The notes below the pieces were generated by a model. The model worked only from the letters and a program-made list of their open reading frames with translations. It was not told the DNA's origin and did no database searches. Shown piece after piece: positions 1 to 9,611 of a stretch of 64,000 bases of DNA. Made by a program: the position numbers and the translations under genes. The stretch lies in contig BQJE01000005.1 of the NCBI GenBank assembly GCA_021604545.1, positions 1 through 64,000 on the forward strand, read 5' to 3'. The stretch's first letter is position 1. Each line of letters opens with the position of its first letter. The stretch comes from Micavibrio sp. (GTDB lineage Bacteria > Pseudomonadota > Alphaproteobacteria > Micavibrionales > Micavibrionaceae).

Positions 1-135
1 ATGCCGGGCGATAACATCAACAATATCGAAGTGACACTCATCGCACCAATCGCGATGACCGAAGGCCTCAGATTTGCGATCCGCGAAGGCGGCCGCACTG
101 TTGGTGCCGGTGTTGTTTCCAAGATTATTGAGTAG
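1..135 (+). CDS. tuf: Elongation factor Tu, C-terminal end (partial)
   Basis: The first 44 codons translate to the end of EF-Tu domain III, including the motif [20 protein letters not shown], and stop with TAG at 133-135. The gene begins upstream of the window; the ATG at position 1 is an internal methionine. EF-Tu is the GTPase that carries aminoacyl-tRNA to the ribosome. rpsJ starts 11 bases downstream, the usual tuf-rpsJ join at the head of the S10 operon in alphaproteobacteria. Confidence 0.96.
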   Translation: MPGDNINNIEVTLIAPIAMTEGLRFAIREGGRTVGAGVVSKIIE

Positions 136-146
136 GGTTAAAGAGC

Positions 147-476
147 ATGGACACGCAAAGTATACGGATCACATTAAAGGCCTTTGACCACCGCATTTTG
201 GATGTAGCGGCGGCGGAGATTCTGAACACGGCCAAGCGTACAGGCGCCGGAGTTCGTGGTCCTGTGCCTTTGCCGAACCGGATCAAAAAGTTTTGCGTGA
301 TCCGTAGTCCGCATGTTGATAAGAAATCGCAAGAGCAATTTGAAATGCGTACGCATAAAAGACTGCTTGATATTGAGGACCCGACACCGCAAACGATTGA
401 TGCGCTGATGAAGCTCGATCTGCCGGCCGGTGTTGATGTTGAAATTAAAATCGGTCAGATGACGGCCGCGGCGTAG
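147..476 (+). CDS. rpsJ: 30S ribosomal protein S10
   Basis: 109 residues, slightly longer than the usual 102-103. It begins [19 protein letters not shown] and carries the S10 hallmark [20 protein letters not shown] followed by the FEMRTHKRL stretch. S10 sits in the 30S head and also acts in Nus antitermination. It is the first gene of the S10 operon, 11 bases after tuf and ahead of rplC. Confidence 0.97.
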   Translation: MDTQSIRITLKAFDHRILDVAAAEILNTAKRTGAGVRGPVPLPNRIKKFCVIRSPHVDKKSQEQFEMRTHKRLLDIEDPTPQTIDALMKLDLPAGVDVEIKIGQMTAAA

Positions 477-492
477 TTTGGAGAAACGAGAA

Positions 493-1389
493 ATGAGAAC
501 CGGATTGATAGCACGGAAAGAAGGTATGACCCGCGTCTTTGACGAGGATGGTCGGCATGTGCCTGTGACGGTGCTGAAGATTGATGAGTGTCAGGTCGTT
601 TCTGTGCGCAGTGAAGAAAAAGACGGCTATGTGGCTGTTCAATTGGGCGCGGGTAAGGCTAAGACAAACCGTACATCCAAAGCCAATCGCGGTCACTTCG
701 CCAAGGCCAAGGTTGAGCCAAAGAAAAAGCTTGCTGAGTTTCGCGTGTCGAATGAAAATATTTTGGAAGTTGGGGCTGAATTGGGCCCGAACCATTTCGT
801 TAAAGGTCAGTATGTTGATGTGACCGCCACGTCAATCGGTAAAGGTTTTGCCGGTGCGATGAAGCGTCATAATTTTGGTGGTATGCGTGCCACGCACGGC
901 GTATCCATTTCGCACCGTGCGCATGGTTCAACTGGTCAATGTCAGGATCCGGGCCGCGTATTTAAAGGCAAGAAAATGGCCGGGCAAATGGGTAATGAAC
1001 GGGTGACAACACAGAGCCTGGAAGTGGTTGGTATCGATCTTGAATACAACCTGGTTCTTATAAAAGGTGCCGTACCCGGCCCTGATAGCGGCTGGGTTTA
1101 TATTAATGATGCTGTGAAAAAGGCGCGCCATGAAGAAGCGCCTTTGCCAGCCGGTTTGAAAATTACTGAGGAAGATCTAGCTAAGGCACGGGCAGAGCGT
1201 GATGCTGCAGATGCGGCGGCGCTGGCTGAGAAGGAAGCTGGAGAGAAGGCGGCTGCAGAAGAAGCTGAAGCGGCTCTTGCGAAGAAGGCTGAAGAGGCAA
1301 AAGAAGCGGCTGCTGCAGAAGCTGAAAAGCCTAAAGCCGAAGAAAAACCGGCTGAAGAGCCCAAAGCTGAAGACGAGAAAAAGGATTAA
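493..1389 (+). CDS. rplC: 50S ribosomal protein L3 with long acidic/Ala-Lys tail
   Basis: The start is taken as ATG 493, not the in-frame TTG at 478, because a GGAGA-type ribosome binding site lies at 480-485 and translation from 493 begins [16 protein letters not shown], the normal L3 N-terminus. The product is 298 residues. The L3 fold occupies about the first 210 ([20 protein letters not shown] loop visible). The remaining ~85 residues are a low-complexity Ala/Glu/Lys tail with a predicted helical character and no standard domain. L3 is an early 23S rRNA assembly protein near the peptidyl transferase centre. rplD follows three bases after the stop. Confidence 0.96.
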   Translation: MRTGLIARKEGMTRVFDEDGRHVPVTVLKIDECQVVSVRSEEKDGYVAVQLGAGKAKTNRTSKANRGHFAKAKVEPKKKLAEFRVSNENILEVGAELGPNHFVKGQYVDVTATSIGKGFAGAMKRHNFGGMRATHGVSISHRAHGSTGQCQDPGRVFKGKKMAGQMGNERVTTQSLEVVGIDLEYNLVLIKGAVPGPDSGWVYINDAVKKARHEEAPLPAGLKITEEDLAKARAERDAADAAALAEKEAGEKAAAEEAEAALAKKAEEAKEAAAAEAEKPKAEEKPAEEPKAEDEKKD

Positions 1390-1392
1390 ACG

Positions 1393-2016
1393 ATGAAAGT
1401 CGCTGTGAAAACAATTGATAACAAAGCCGCTGGTGACATTACGCTGGATGATGCTGTGTTCGGTGTTGAGGTTAAGCAGAACATCTTGCATGCCATGGTG
1501 AATTACCAACTGGCCAAACGCCGCAGTGGTAATCACAAGGTTAAGCAGCGCCATGAGATTACTGGTACAGGTAAGAAGCCCTGGGCGCAAAAAGGTACGG
1601 GCCGCGCGCGCGCGGGTGATTTGAAACGTAATATTGACCGTGGCGGTGCCACTGTTCATGGCCCGGTTGTACGCAGCCATGCCAAGGACATGCCGAGAAA
1701 GGCACGCGTTTTGGCTTTGAAAACTGCTTTGTCGGCAAAAGCCAAAGAAGGCAAGCTGATCGTGATTGAAGAGGCCAAAGCCAAAGATCACAAAACCAAG
1801 CCAATGGCGGCGGCGCTCGGTAAGTTTGGATTTGAATCGGCTTTGATTGTTGGCGGCGAGGAAGTTGATGCAAATTTCGCTCGTGCGACAGCGAATTTGC
1901 CGCGCATTGATGTGCTGCCAAGTAAAGGCGCAAATGTTTACGATATTTTACGCCGCGATGTGCTGGTACTGACCAAAGATGCCGTTAAGGATTTGACGGA
2001 CAGGCTTAAGGGATAA
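1393..2016 (+). CDS. rplD: 50S ribosomal protein L4
   Basis: 207 residues, normal length. The conserved L4 segment with [20 protein letters not shown] and the Arg-rich extended loop are present; this loop lines the peptide exit tunnel. In E. coli L4 also autoregulates the S10 operon; whether that holds here cannot be seen. It lies three bases after rplC and five bases before rplW. Confidence 0.97.
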   Translation: MKVAVKTIDNKAAGDITLDDAVFGVEVKQNILHAMVNYQLAKRRSGNHKVKQRHEITGTGKKPWAQKGTGRARAGDLKRNIDRGGATVHGPVVRSHAKDMPRKARVLALKTALSAKAKEGKLIVIEEAKAKDHKTKPMAAALGKFGFESALIVGGEEVDANFARATANLPRIDVLPSKGANVYDILRRDVLVLTKDAVKDLTDRLKG

Positions 2017-2021
2017 AGATA

Positions 2022-2342
2022 ATGGCTGCGAAGAAAAAAGAAAAAGTTGAAGTGCAGGAATGGATGTATGAAATCATCCGTGAGCCGCATGTGACAGAAA
2101 AAGCGACCATGGGCTCTGAGTATGGCCAGGTGACGTTCCGTGTGCCGCTTACTGCGACCAAGCCGCGGGTTAAAGCGGCTGTGGAAACGCTGTTCGGTGT
2201 GAAAGTGAAAGCCGTGAACACGCTGATCCTGAAGGGCAAGACCAAGCGCTTTAAGCAAAATCACGGTAAGCGCAGCAGTATTAAGAAAGCGATTGTGACC
2301 TTGGAAGAAGGCCAGACAATCGATGTTGGGACAGGGGTTTAG
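2022..2342 (+). CDS. rplW: 50S ribosomal protein L23
   Basis: 106 residues. After a short Lys-rich start it shows the L23 motif [13 protein letters not shown] and the C-terminal [19 protein letters not shown]23 sits at the tunnel exit and docks trigger factor and SRP. The gene lies in the S10 operon, with rplB three bases downstream. Confidence 0.97.
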   Translation: MAAKKKEKVEVQEWMYEIIREPHVTEKATMGSEYGQVTFRVPLTATKPRVKAAVETLFGVKVKAVNTLILKGKTKRFKQNHGKRSSIKKAIVTLEEGQTIDVGTGV

Positions 2343-2345
2343 AAC

Positions 2346-3182
2346 ATGGCACTGAAGAAATTTAAACCGAGAACTCCAGGTACGCGTCAATTGGTAAAGA
2401 TTGATCGTGAGGGGCTATGGAAGGGCAAGCCGGAAAAGGGTTTGACCGAGGGTCTTAGCAGATCCGGTGGGCGCAATAACCATGGTCGCATGACGTCACG
2501 TCATATTGGTGGCGGGCACAAGAAGCGCTACCGCATTATCGACTGGAGACGTGATAAATGGGACGTTGAAGGCACAGTGGAACGGATTGAATATGATCCA
2601 AACCGCACAGGTTTTATTGCGCTGATTGAATATAAAGATGGCGAAAAGCGTTACATCGTTGCACCGCAGCGTTTGGGCGTTGGTGACAAAATTATTGCCG
2701 GTGAAAAAACTGATGTGAAGCCGGGCAATGCGATGAAGCTGAATAAAATGCCGGTTGGGACGATCATCCACAATATCGAGATGAAGCCCGGCAAAGGCGC
2801 GCAGATGGTGCGCAGCGCTGGCACGTTCGCGCAGCTGGTCGGACGTGATCAGGGTTATGCGCAGGTGAGGTTAACATCCGGTGAGTTACGGATTGTACCG
2901 GGTGATTGCATGGCAACAGTTGGTGCGGTTTCTAACCCGGACCACATGAATACGAATATGGGTAAGGCCGGACGCAATCGCTGGAAAGGCCGTCGGCCAT
3001 CCGTGCGCGGCGTGGCAATGAACCCGGTTGATCACCCGCTTGGTGGTGGTGAAGGAAAATCAGCTGGTGGTCGTCATCCTTGTACGCCATGGGGTAAGCC
3101 AACGGTTGGGGCCAAGACCCGCAAAAAAGGTAAAGCGAGCGATAAATATATTATTCGCCGCCGTAAGAGCAAGAAGAAGTAG
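2346..3182 (+). CDS. rplB: 50S ribosomal protein L2
   Basis: 278 residues, standard length. It carries the L2 signatures [20 protein letters not shown] near the N-terminus and the [19 protein letters not shown] segment, whose His is near the peptidyl transferase centre. The C-terminal basic tail ends in [13 protein letters not shown]2 is needed for subunit association and tRNA binding. Confidence 0.98.
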   Translation: MALKKFKPRTPGTRQLVKIDREGLWKGKPEKGLTEGLSRSGGRNNHGRMTSRHIGGGHKKRYRIIDWRRDKWDVEGTVERIEYDPNRTGFIALIEYKDGEKRYIVAPQRLGVGDKIIAGEKTDVKPGNAMKLNKMPVGTIIHNIEMKPGKGAQMVRSAGTFAQLVGRDQGYAQVRLTSGELRIVPGDCMATVGAVSNPDHMNTNMGKAGRNRWKGRRPSVRGVAMNPVDHPLGGGEGKSAGGRHPCTPWGKPTVGAKTRKKGKASDKYIIRRRKSKKK

Positions 3183-3195
3183 GAGATAAGAAACT

Positions 3196-3474
3196 ATGTC
3201 ACGTAGCGTTTGGAAAGGTCCGTTTGTCGAGAAATCTCTGCTGAAGAAGGTGGATGAGGCGCGCAATTCAGGCAAGAATACAGTGATCAAGACATGGTCA
3301 CGGCGTTCAACGATTTTGCCGAATTTTGTCGGACTGACTTTCGGCGTGCATAACGGCAAGAAATTTATCCCGGTGTTGGTGAGTGACCAGATGATCGGGC
3401 ACAAACTGGGTGAATTTTCACCAACACGGACATATAAAGGTCATGGTGCCGACAAGAAAACCAAAGTGGCATAA
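3196..3474 (+). CDS. rpsS: 30S ribosomal protein S19
   Basis: 92 residues. It opens [19 protein letters not shown] and ends with the typical [20 protein letters not shown]19 binds the 30S head with S13. A GGAGA site precedes the ATG at a normal distance; it lies between rplB and rplV in the canonical order. Confidence 0.98.
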   Translation: MSRSVWKGPFVEKSLLKKVDEARNSGKNTVIKTWSRRSTILPNFVGLTFGVHNGKKFIPVLVSDQMIGHKLGEFSPTRTYKGHGADKKTKVA

Positions 3475-3497
3475 GTTGAGAGAATAAAGAGAAGATT

Positions 3498-3878
3498 ATG
3501 GGACAGAAAGCAAACGAGAAAAAAACAAAAGAGAATGAAGCGCGGGCTTACGCGAAGTATCTTCGCACGTCGCCACAAAAGCTTAATCTCGTGGCGCAAA
3601 TGATCCGCGGTAAGAATGCTGGCAAGGCGTTGATCGACCTTGACTTTAATTCACGCCGCATAGCTGGTGATGTGAAAAAGGTTTTGCAATCAGCTGTGGC
3701 CAATGCCGAGAACAACCACGGTCTGGATGTTGACCGCCTGGTGGTGGCTGAGGCAACCGTCGGCAAGACGATGACGATGAAACGTTTTCGTGCCCGCGCC
3801 AGAGGCCGTGCTGCACGGATCGAAAAGAAATTTAGTAACTTGACAATTATCGTCCGTGAAGCGGAAGAGGAAGCATAA
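3498..3878 (+). CDS. rplV: 50S ribosomal protein L22
   Basis: 126 residues with a short Lys-rich N-terminal lead before the conserved [19 protein letters not shown] segment. The C-terminal beta-hairpin that lines the exit tunnel is visible ([20 protein letters not shown]). rpsC starts three bases after the stop. Confidence 0.97.
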   Translation: MGQKANEKKTKENEARAYAKYLRTSPQKLNLVAQMIRGKNAGKALIDLDFNSRRIAGDVKKVLQSAVANAENNHGLDVDRLVVAEATVGKTMTMKRFRARARGRAARIEKKFSNLTIIVREAEEEA

Positions 3879-3881
3879 AGT

Positions 3882-4571
3882 ATGGGACAGAAAACCAATC
3901 CAATAGGGCTGCGCGTCGGGATAAACCGGACATGGGATTCGCGCTGGTATGCGGGTCGCGACTACGCCAAGAAGCTGATTGAGGATTTGCGTCTACGTGA
4001 ATACATCACGGAGCGCCTGAAGCCTGCTGGAATTTCGAAAGTAATTATCGAGCGTGCTGCTAAGAGTACAAAGGTGACGGTTCATACAGCTCGTCCCGGT
4101 GTGATCATCGGTAAAAAGGGCGCGGACATTGAAACCTTGCGCCAGGAATTGTCGCGCCGCGCCGGTGGTGAGGTCTCGCTGAATATTGTTGAGATTCGTA
4201 AGCCTGATGCGGATGCACAGCTTGTTGCTGAAGGTGTTTGTCAGCAGCTAGAGCGCCGTGTGTCTTTTCGCCGCGCGATGAAGCGTGCCGTGCAATCTGC
4301 TCAGCGTCTGGGCGTTGGCGGCATAAGAATTAACGTATCGGGTCGTTTGGGCGGCGCTGATATTGCGCGGACGGAATGGTATCGCGAAGGTCGTGTGCCG
4401 TTGCACACATTGCGGGCTGATCTGGATTACGGCTTTTCTGAAGCGCTGACGACATACGGAATTATCGGCGTCAAGATATGGATATATAAAGGCGATATCA
4501 TGGAGCATGACCCGATGGCGCGTGATAAGAAAATGGCCGATGCCCAGGGTGGCATGCCGAGTAGGAATTAG
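3882..4571 (+). CDS. rpsC: 30S ribosomal protein S3
   Basis: 229 residues. It opens [20 protein letters not shown], and the KH domain carries the GxxG loop in [12 protein letters not shown]. The C-terminal domain has [21 protein letters not shown]3 lies at the mRNA entry site and helps helicase activity. Confidence 0.98.
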   Translation: MGQKTNPIGLRVGINRTWDSRWYAGRDYAKKLIEDLRLREYITERLKPAGISKVIIERAAKSTKVTVHTARPGVIIGKKGADIETLRQELSRRAGGEVSLNIVEIRKPDADAQLVAEGVCQQLERRVSFRRAMKRAVQSAQRLGVGGIRINVSGRLGGADIARTEWYREGRVPLHTLRADLDYGFSEALTTYGIIGVKIWIYKGDIMEHDPMARDKKMADAQGGMPSRN

Positions 4572-4595
4572 GTTTTAGGAACTAGGAATTAGAAA

Positions 4596-5018
4596 ATGTT
4601 AGCACCAAAAAAGTTTAAACATCGCAAGCAATTCAAGGGTCGCATTCATGGAAATGCGAAAGGCGGTTCGACGCTTGCTTTTGGAGCTTATGGCTTGAAG
4701 GCGTTGACGCCTGAGCGTGTTACATCGCGCCAGATTGAAGCGGCGCGTCGCGCAATTACCCGCCACATGAAAAGGCAGGGAAAGGTTTGGATTCGTATAT
4801 TCCCGGATGTGCCAGTGACCTCCAAGCCGCTGGAAGTGCGTCAGGGTAAGGGTAAAGGTTCGCCTGAATACTGGGCTGCACGCGTGAAACCGGGTCGGAT
4901 TATGTTTGAACTGGACGGTGTATCACAGCAATTGGCGCGCGAGGCTTTTGATCTGGCTGCGATGAAACTGCCGGTTAAAACAAAATTTGTTACTCGCGTT
5001 GGTGAGGAGGCCGCTTAA
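4596..5018 (+). CDS. rplP: 50S ribosomal protein L16
   Basis: 140 residues. It starts [16 protein letters not shown] and contains [18 protein letters not shown] and [17 protein letters not shown], all L16 hallmarks. L16 organises the A-site tRNA region of the 50S. The stop at 5016-5018 is one base before the rpmC ATG. Confidence 0.98.
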   Translation: MLAPKKFKHRKQFKGRIHGNAKGGSTLAFGAYGLKALTPERVTSRQIEAARRAITRHMKRQGKVWIRIFPDVPVTSKPLEVRQGKGKGSPEYWAARVKPGRIMFELDGVSQQLAREAFDLAAMKLPVKTKFVTRVGEEAA

Positions 5019-5019
5019 G

Positions 5020-5241
5020 ATGAAAGCTGATGATTTGAAAACAAAGACAGCCGATGAGCTGAAGAAGATGCTGCTGGATCTGCGCAAGGAACAATTCAAT
5101 TTGCGCTTTCAGAAGAATGGCGGCTCTTTGGATAATACAGCGCAGATGCGTAAGATTCGTCGGACCATTGCGCGTGCAAAAACATTTTTGAATACAAAAA
5201 CCCGCGAAGAAGCCGCTAAAGGCAAGAAGAAAGCGGCTTAA
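5020..5241 (+). CDS. rpmC: 50S ribosomal protein L29
   Basis: Start ATG 5020 is chosen over an in-frame upstream start inside rplP because it gives MKADDLKTKTADELKKML, the normal L29 N-terminus, and a GAGGAGG-like site (about 5003-5009) lies just ahead. The product is 73 residues with LRKEQFNLRFQKNGG and a Lys/Ala-rich end. L29 sits by the tunnel exit near L23. Confidence 0.95.
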   Translation: MKADDLKTKTADELKKMLLDLRKEQFNLRFQKNGGSLDNTAQMRKIRRTIARAKTFLNTKTREEAAKGKKKAA

Positions 5242-5259
5242 GGATAAGGAACAAGAAAG

Positions 5260-5661
5260 ATGCCAAAACGTATACTTGAAGGGGCAGTCGTCAGCGACAA
5301 GCAGGATAAGACCATTACGGTTCTTGTTGAGCGCCGCTATCGCCATCCCGTGTACAAAAAATACATTAAGCGCAGTGACAAATATGCAGCGCATGATGAG
5401 AACAACCAGTTTAAAACCGGTGATCGTGTTCAGATTGTTGAATGTCGTCCAATTTCAAAGCGCAAGACCTGGCAGGTGCTGACAAGTGGTGAAGTGCCGG
5501 TAAAAGCACCAAAGGCGCCAGAGGCCAAAAAGGTTGAGCCGAAGAAGGAAGAAAAAAAAGCACCAAAGGCACAAGCACCAAAGGCACAAGAAGTAGCTAA
5601 AAAGGCAGAAAAAAAGCCGGCAGCGAAGAAAAAAGCGCCAGCGAAGAAGGATAAGAAATAA
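5260..5661 (+). CDS. rpsQ: 30S ribosomal protein S17 with Lys/Ala/Pro-rich tail
   Basis: 133 residues against the usual 80-90. The first ~80 are S17 ([46 protein letters not shown]). Residues from about 85 on are a low-complexity Lys/Ala/Pro/Glu tail with repeated KAPKAP- and KKPAAKK-type units, resembling the tails on L30 and L17 in this operon. The stop overlaps the rplN start in TAATG. Confidence 0.96.
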   Translation: MPKRILEGAVVSDKQDKTITVLVERRYRHPVYKKYIKRSDKYAAHDENNQFKTGDRVQIVECRPISKRKTWQVLTSGEVPVKAPKAPEAKKVEPKKEEKKAPKAQAPKAQEVAKKAEKKPAAKKKAPAKKDKK

Positions 5662-6029
5662 TGATACAGATGCAATCACGCATGGAAGTGGCCGATAACA
5701 GCGGAGCCCGTCAGGTTCAGTGCATTAAAGTGCTGGGCGGATCGCATCGTCGCACGGCCAATATTGGAGATGTTGTTATTGTCTCTGTGAAGGAAGCCAT
5801 TCCACGCGGTCGTGTAAAAAAAGGAACAGTTCAGCGTGCGGTTGTTGTGCGCTCCCGCCATGGTTTGCAACGTAACTACGGTGAAAAAATTCGTTTTGAT
5901 ACCAATGCCTGCGTTCTGATCAGCAATAACGGCGAGCCGGTGGGAACACGTATTTTTGGCCCTGTGACGCGGGAGCTGCGCGGCAAGGGTTATATGAAGA
6001 TTATTTCTCTAGCGAGTGAGGTACTTTAG
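5661..6029 (+). CDS. rplN: 50S ribosomal protein L14
   Basis: 122 residues, standard length. It begins [20 protein letters not shown] and contains [15 protein letters not shown] and [14 protein letters not shown]14 forms intersubunit bridges. Its ATG overlaps the rpsQ stop codon by one base, which indicates coupled translation. Confidence 0.98.
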   Translation: MIQMQSRMEVADNSGARQVQCIKVLGGSHRRTANIGDVVIVSVKEAIPRGRVKKGTVQRAVVVRSRHGLQRNYGEKIRFDTNACVLISNNGEPVGTRIFGPVTRELRGKGYMKIISLASEVL

Positions 6030-6031
6030 TA

Positions 6032-6355
6032 ATGGCACAGGCTAAAGCGAAAATTAAAAAAGGCGACCAGGTTATCGTGCTGACGGGCAAGGATAAGGGC
6101 AGCAAAGGCGAGGTGCTAAACGTGCAAGCTGATCAGAGCAGAGTTCTGGTGCAGGGCGTTAACATGGTAACCAAACATGAAAAGCCAACGCAAACATCGC
6201 CTGGTGGCATAAAGAAAAAAGAGCTGTCCATTCATATTTCGAATGTGGCGCTGGCCGATCCGAAGGGCGGCAAGGCAACCCGCGTTGGGTATAAAGTTTT
6301 AAAAGACGGAAAGAAGGTCCGTGTGGCCAGGAAATCCGGCGAGACAATAGGATAA
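6032..6355 (+). CDS. rplX: 50S ribosomal protein L24
   Basis: 107 residues with the KOW motif in [20 protein letters not shown] and the conserved [13 protein letters not shown] segment. L24 is an assembly initiator that binds the 5' end of 23S rRNA. It starts two bases after rplN. Confidence 0.97.
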   Translation: MAQAKAKIKKGDQVIVLTGKDKGSKGEVLNVQADQSRVLVQGVNMVTKHEKPTQTSPGGIKKKELSIHISNVALADPKGGKATRVGYKVLKDGKKVRVARKSGETIG

Positions 6356-6367
6356 GTGAGAGATAAG

Positions 6368-6910
6368 ATGAAACCGCGTTACAAAGAATTATATGACAGC
6401 GAGATTGTGCCGGCTTTGGATAAGAAGTTTGGATACAAAAACCTGCATGAGCGTCCAAAGATTACGAAGATCGTGATCAATATGGGTGTGGGCGAAGCGA
6501 CGCAGGACCGTAAGCACATGGAAAATGCTACGAATGATCTTGCTTTGATTGCCGGTCAGAAGCCGGTGGTTACCAAAGCACGTCAGTCCAATGCATCGTT
6601 TAAAATCCGAGATGGTCAGGCTATTGGCACAAAGGTAACGCTGCGCGGTGAGAGAATGTATGAATTCCTCGACCGCCTGATCACGATTGCATTGCCACGC
6701 GTGCGTGACTTTAGAGGTGTAAAACCAAAGGCTTTTGATGGTCGCGGCAATTATGCGCTGGGCATTACCGAGCATATTATTTTCCCGGAAATCGAATACG
6801 ACAAGGTCGATAAAATCCGGGGTATGGACATTGTGATTTGCACATCTGCCAAAACGGATGAAGAAGCAAAAGAATTGCTGAACGGCTTTAAGATGCCGTT
6901 CAAGAGCTAA
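6368..6910 (+). CDS. rplE: 50S ribosomal protein L5
   Basis: Start ATG 6368 is preferred over an in-frame GTG at 6356 because it gives [17 protein letters not shown], the usual N-terminus, with a GAGAGAT site upstream. The product is 180 residues with [14 protein letters not shown] and the [16 protein letters not shown] segment. L5 binds 5S rRNA and contacts the P-site tRNA. Confidence 0.97.
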   Translation: MKPRYKELYDSEIVPALDKKFGYKNLHERPKITKIVINMGVGEATQDRKHMENATNDLALIAGQKPVVTKARQSNASFKIRDGQAIGTKVTLRGERMYEFLDRLITIALPRVRDFRGVKPKAFDGRGNYALGITEHIIFPEIEYDKVDKIRGMDIVICTSAKTDEEAKELLNGFKMPFKS

Positions 6911-6930
6911 TAAAGAGAGAAGGATAAAAA

Positions 6931-7236
6931 ATGGCAAAGACCTGTATGATAGAGCGCGATAAGAAGCGCCGGAAAATGGTGAAAAGCCTGGAGAGTAAAC
7001 GTGCCAAGCTTAAGGCGATTATCCGTGACCGTAATGCGCCGCAGGAAGAGCGTTTTGCCGCAGTGTTGAAGCTGGCTGAATTGCCACGCAATTCGTCCAA
7101 GACTCGCGTTCGTAATCGTTGTGCGTTGTCCGGTCGTCCGCGCGCATACTATAGAAAATTTAATTTATCTCGCATTGCATTGCGGGACCTGGCCTCTCGT
7201 GGTGAGCTGCCGGGCGTAACAAAATCAAGCTGGTAG
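6931..7236 (+). CDS. rpsN: 30S ribosomal protein S14 (zinc-free type)
   Basis: 101 residues, the long form without the CxxC-CxxC zinc site that is typical of proteobacteria. The signature [17 protein letters not shown] and the C-terminus [11 protein letters not shown] are intact. S14 is in the 30S head next to S3 and S10. Confidence 0.98.
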   Translation: MAKTCMIERDKKRRKMVKSLESKRAKLKAIIRDRNAPQEERFAAVLKLAELPRNSSKTRVRNRCALSGRPRAYYRKFNLSRIALRDLASRGELPGVTKSSW

Positions 7237-7255
7237 GAAAGGAGGATATCGCAAC

Positions 7256-7654
7256 ATGACAATGAGTGATCCCCTTGGTGATATGCTGACCCGTATTCGT
7301 AACGGACAGCAGGCAAATAAGACAGTGATTGAATGCCCGTATTCACGTTTGCGTGAGTCCGTGTGCAATGTGTTGAAGGATGAAGGCTTTATCCGCGCGT
7401 TCAAATCTGAAGACCGCGACAACAATAAGAAGACTTTGATTATTGAACTGAAATATGCAGAAGGTCAGGGCGCTATTCGTCAGATTGACCGTGTGTCCAA
7501 GCCGGGCCGTCGTGTTTATTCCGGCGTGAACGATTTGCCGCGTTTTTATAATGGGCTTGGTGTTTTGGTGGTTTCAACGCCGCAAGGCGTGATGGCTGAC
7601 CATAAGGCTCGCGCCGAAAATATTGGCGGCGAAATACTCTGTCAGGTCTTTTAG
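7256..7654 (+). CDS. rpsH: 30S ribosomal protein S8
   Basis: 132 residues starting MTMSDPLGDMLTRIRNGQ. An AAGGAGG ribosome binding site about ten bases upstream is one of the strongest in the operon. The C-terminal motif GEILCQVF is present. S8 binds 16S helix 21 and in E. coli represses the spc operon. Confidence 0.98.
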   Translation: MTMSDPLGDMLTRIRNGQQANKTVIECPYSRLRESVCNVLKDEGFIRAFKSEDRDNNKKTLIIELKYAEGQGAIRQIDRVSKPGRRVYSGVNDLPRFYNGLGVLVVSTPQGVMADHKARAENIGGEILCQVF

Positions 7655-7667
7655 GAAAGTTAAGAAA

Positions 7668-8228
7668 ATGTCACGTATTGGAAGTAAAGCGATAGAAATT
7701 CCTGAAGGTGTTGAGCTCAGCATCAACGGTCAGGATGTGAAAGCCAAGGGTAAGCTTGGTGAGCTGTCTCTACGTCTGCATGATGAAGTGTTGATTGCGC
7801 TCGAGGATGTGGCCAATGATGATGGTAAGTCTACAAAAGTTGTGAACCTGAAGCCAAAATCAAACAGTCGCTTTGCTCAGCAGATTTGGCCTACGATGCG
7901 CACGCTGGTAAATAACATTGTGATTGGCGTGAGCGAAGGCTACTCCAAGAAGCTGGAGATTAAAGGCGTTGGTTATCGTGCCAATCTTCAAGGGCAAACT
8001 TTGGTTCTTGCGCTAGGATTTTCGCATGAGGTGAAATTTCAGGTGCCCGAAGGCATTAAAGTTGATATGGAAGGGCAGACTGAAATTACGGTGTCCGGCA
8101 TTGATAAACAAAAAGTGGGTCAGACAGCGGCAAATATCCGTAGTTTCAAACCCCCTGAGCCTTATAAAGGAAAAGGTATTCGTTATGCTGATGAATATGT
8201 CCTGCGTAAGGAAGGTAAGAAAAAGTAA
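7668..8228 (+). CDS. rplF: 50S ribosomal protein L6
   Basis: ATG 7668 lies 13 bases after the rpsH stop and gives MSRIGSKAIEIPEGVE; an earlier in-frame ATG at 7623 lies inside rpsH and is rejected. The product is 186 residues with LEIKGVGYRANLQGQ and PEPYKGKGIRYADE, the L6 signatures. It is normally followed directly by rplR, but here by a 388-base stretch with hairpins and an unknown gene. Confidence 0.97.
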   Translation: MSRIGSKAIEIPEGVELSINGQDVKAKGKLGELSLRLHDEVLIALEDVANDDGKSTKVVNLKPKSNSRFAQQIWPTMRTLVNNIVIGVSEGYSKKLEIKGVGYRANLQGQTLVLALGFSHEVKFQVPEGIKVDMEGQTEITVSGIDKQKVGQTAANIRSFKPPEPYKGKGIRYADEYVLRKEGKKK

Positions 8229-8238
8229 ATGATGTCTT

Positions 8239-8258
8239 GGTTTTCGTTTGCGAAAACC
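8239..8258. repeat. Hairpin after rplF
   Basis: A perfect 8-bp inverted repeat, GGTTTTCG and CGAAAACC, around a four-base loop, 10 bases after the rplF stop. It has no T tract downstream, so it is not a clear terminator. It may affect mRNA stability or belong to the adjacent palindromic repeat. Confidence 0.6.
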
Positions 8259-8270
8259 TTAGACGAATTT

Positions 8271-8290
8271 ATCCCCGCGAAGGCGGGGAT
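8271..8290. repeat. REP-like palindrome ATCCCCGC / GCGGGGAT
   Basis: A perfect 8-bp inverted repeat with loop GAAG. From memory, CCCCGC-GAAG-GCGGGG hairpins are dispersed in many copies in alphaproteobacterial genomes, usually between genes. This one sits at the upstream edge of the unknown gene inserted between rplF and rplR. Confidence 0.6.
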
Positions 8291-8327
8291 CTGGTGAACA
8301 AAGAGTTGAGTAGCAAGGAATAGTAAG

Positions 8328-8585
8328 ATGTATGTCGTAGAGATTACAGACCATTTGTTTGAACATGGGAAGCTGTATGTTGAGCATTTGTCAGAGATAG
8401 CAGATGAATGTAGAAACAGAAGTAATGGAAAGTGCAGTTTTGTATTTAATGGTGAAAGCGTTAATGCTGCAAGAGAAATAGTAAACCGTCATGGCGATAC
8501 TTATGGGTTGTCTTTGCTTGAGGTGGATGAGTCTTTTTTTAGACAGAATGATGCTTGGTACAACTTTGGAAATATTCCTGATTAA
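8328..8585 (+). CDS. Orphan 85-residue protein inserted in the spc operon
   Basis: I do not recognise this protein. It has 85 residues starting MYVVEITDHLFEHGKLYVEH and is acidic overall, with one CRNRSNGKC pair of cysteines and an aromatic C-terminal end (WYNFGNIPD). AAGGA lies nine bases before the ATG, so translation is credible. It is visibly AT-richer than the ribosomal genes on both sides, which suggests a separate origin. It is co-oriented and would be transcribed with rplF and rplR. No signal peptide or membrane segment is seen. In the standard gene order nothing lies here. Confidence 0.75.
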   Translation: MYVVEITDHLFEHGKLYVEHLSEIADECRNRSNGKCSFVFNGESVNAAREIVNRHGDTYGLSLLEVDESFFRQNDAWYNFGNIPD

Positions 8586-8616
8586 TAGCAGGTTGAGAAT
8601 AAGTTAGGAAATTAAG

Positions 8617-9009
8617 ATGCCACAAAAGAAAATGAAAATAACAGCCGCGCAAAAACGCAGCTTCAGAACCAGAAACAAAATTCGCCGCGTGAATATTGAG
8701 CGTGCTGCTGTGCGTGAAACACGCCCACGTCTGTCGATTTTTCGCTCTGGCAAACAGATTTATGCGCAGGTGATTAATGACCTGGATGGCAAGACGGTAG
8801 CTGCGGCTTCAACGCTGGATGCGACGCTCAAAGAAAAATTGAAAAGTGGTGCGACCACGGAGGCTGCGCAGGAAGTCGGAAAATTGGTAGCTGAGCGGGC
8901 GAAAAAAGCCGGTGTTGGTAAAGTGGTTTTTGATCGTGGACGGTATTTGTATCATGGTCGGGTGAAGGCTCTGGCTGAAGGCGCGCGCGAAGGCGGCCTC
9001 ACATTTTAA
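8617..9009 (+). CDS. rplR: 50S ribosomal protein L18
   Basis: 130 residues. After a short basic lead come the L18 motifs [20 protein letters not shown] and the C-terminal [24 protein letters not shown]18 binds 5S rRNA with L5. rpsE follows 18 bases downstream. Confidence 0.97.
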   Translation: MPQKKMKITAAQKRSFRTRNKIRRVNIERAAVRETRPRLSIFRSGKQIYAQVINDLDGKTVAAASTLDATLKEKLKSGATTEAAQEVGKLVAERAKKAGVGKVVFDRGRYLYHGRVKALAEGAREGGLTF

Positions 9010-9027
9010 AGGAAAAAGGATAAGTAA

Positions 9028-9600
9028 ATGGCTCGTGGAGAACAAAAACGTGAACGCGGCGAAGAATCCGAACTGGTTGAACGCCTTGTCGGTATCAACC
9101 GTGTGGCCAAAGTGGTCAAGGGTGGTCGTCGTTTCGGATTTGCAGCACTGATGATTGTTGGTGACGGCAAAGGTCGCGTTGGCCATGGCCACGGCAAAGC
9201 TCGCGAAGTTCCCGAGGCGATCAAGAAAGCTACAGAAGCTGCAAAACGCAATATGATCCGCGTGCCGCTGCGCGAAGGTCGTACATTGCACCATGATGTT
9301 CACGGTAAGCATGGCGCCGGTAAGGTTTTCTTGCGCTCAGCTCCGCAAGGTACTGGTATTATTGCTGGTGGTCCGATGCGTGCGGTGTTTGAAGCTGTTG
9401 GTGTGCAGGATATTGTCGCCAAGGCAATCGGTTCAAACAACCCATATTCGATGGTGAATGCAACGTTTGAAGCGCTGAAGAATATGCAGAGCCCGCGTCA
9501 TGTGGCGTCGCGTCGCAATAAAAAGGTTAGTGATATTGTATCGGGCCGTGAAGTTGGCAAATCGCAGATTGAAATTGAAGCGGTTGCGGCTGAAGAATAA
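9028..9600 (+). CDS. rpsE: 30S ribosomal protein S5
   Basis: 190 residues with the S5 signature around [19 protein letters not shown] and [20 protein letters not shown], and AAPQGTGI-like segment [20 protein letters not shown]5 takes part in decoding fidelity and mRNA unwinding. It is followed 11 bases later by rpmD. Confidence 0.98.
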   Translation: MARGEQKRERGEESELVERLVGINRVAKVVKGGRRFGFAALMIVGDGKGRVGHGHGKAREVPEAIKKATEAAKRNMIRVPLREGRTLHHDVHGKHGAGKVFLRSAPQGTGIIAGGPMRAVFEAVGVQDIVAKAIGSNNPYSMVNATFEALKNMQSPRHVASRRNKKVSDIVSGREVGKSQIEIEAVAAEE

Positions 9601-9611
9601 GGAATAAGGTT

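Noticed and set aside
478..492. TTG at 478 as the rplC start
   Set aside because: The N-terminus MEKREM would precede a perfect L3 start at 493, and the ribosome binding site lies inside that segment.
1177..1791. 204-codon minus-strand frame opposite rplC and rplD
   Set aside because: It lies wholly within two ribosomal genes whose products are certain, and its translation is Phe/Ser-rich with no recognisable motif.
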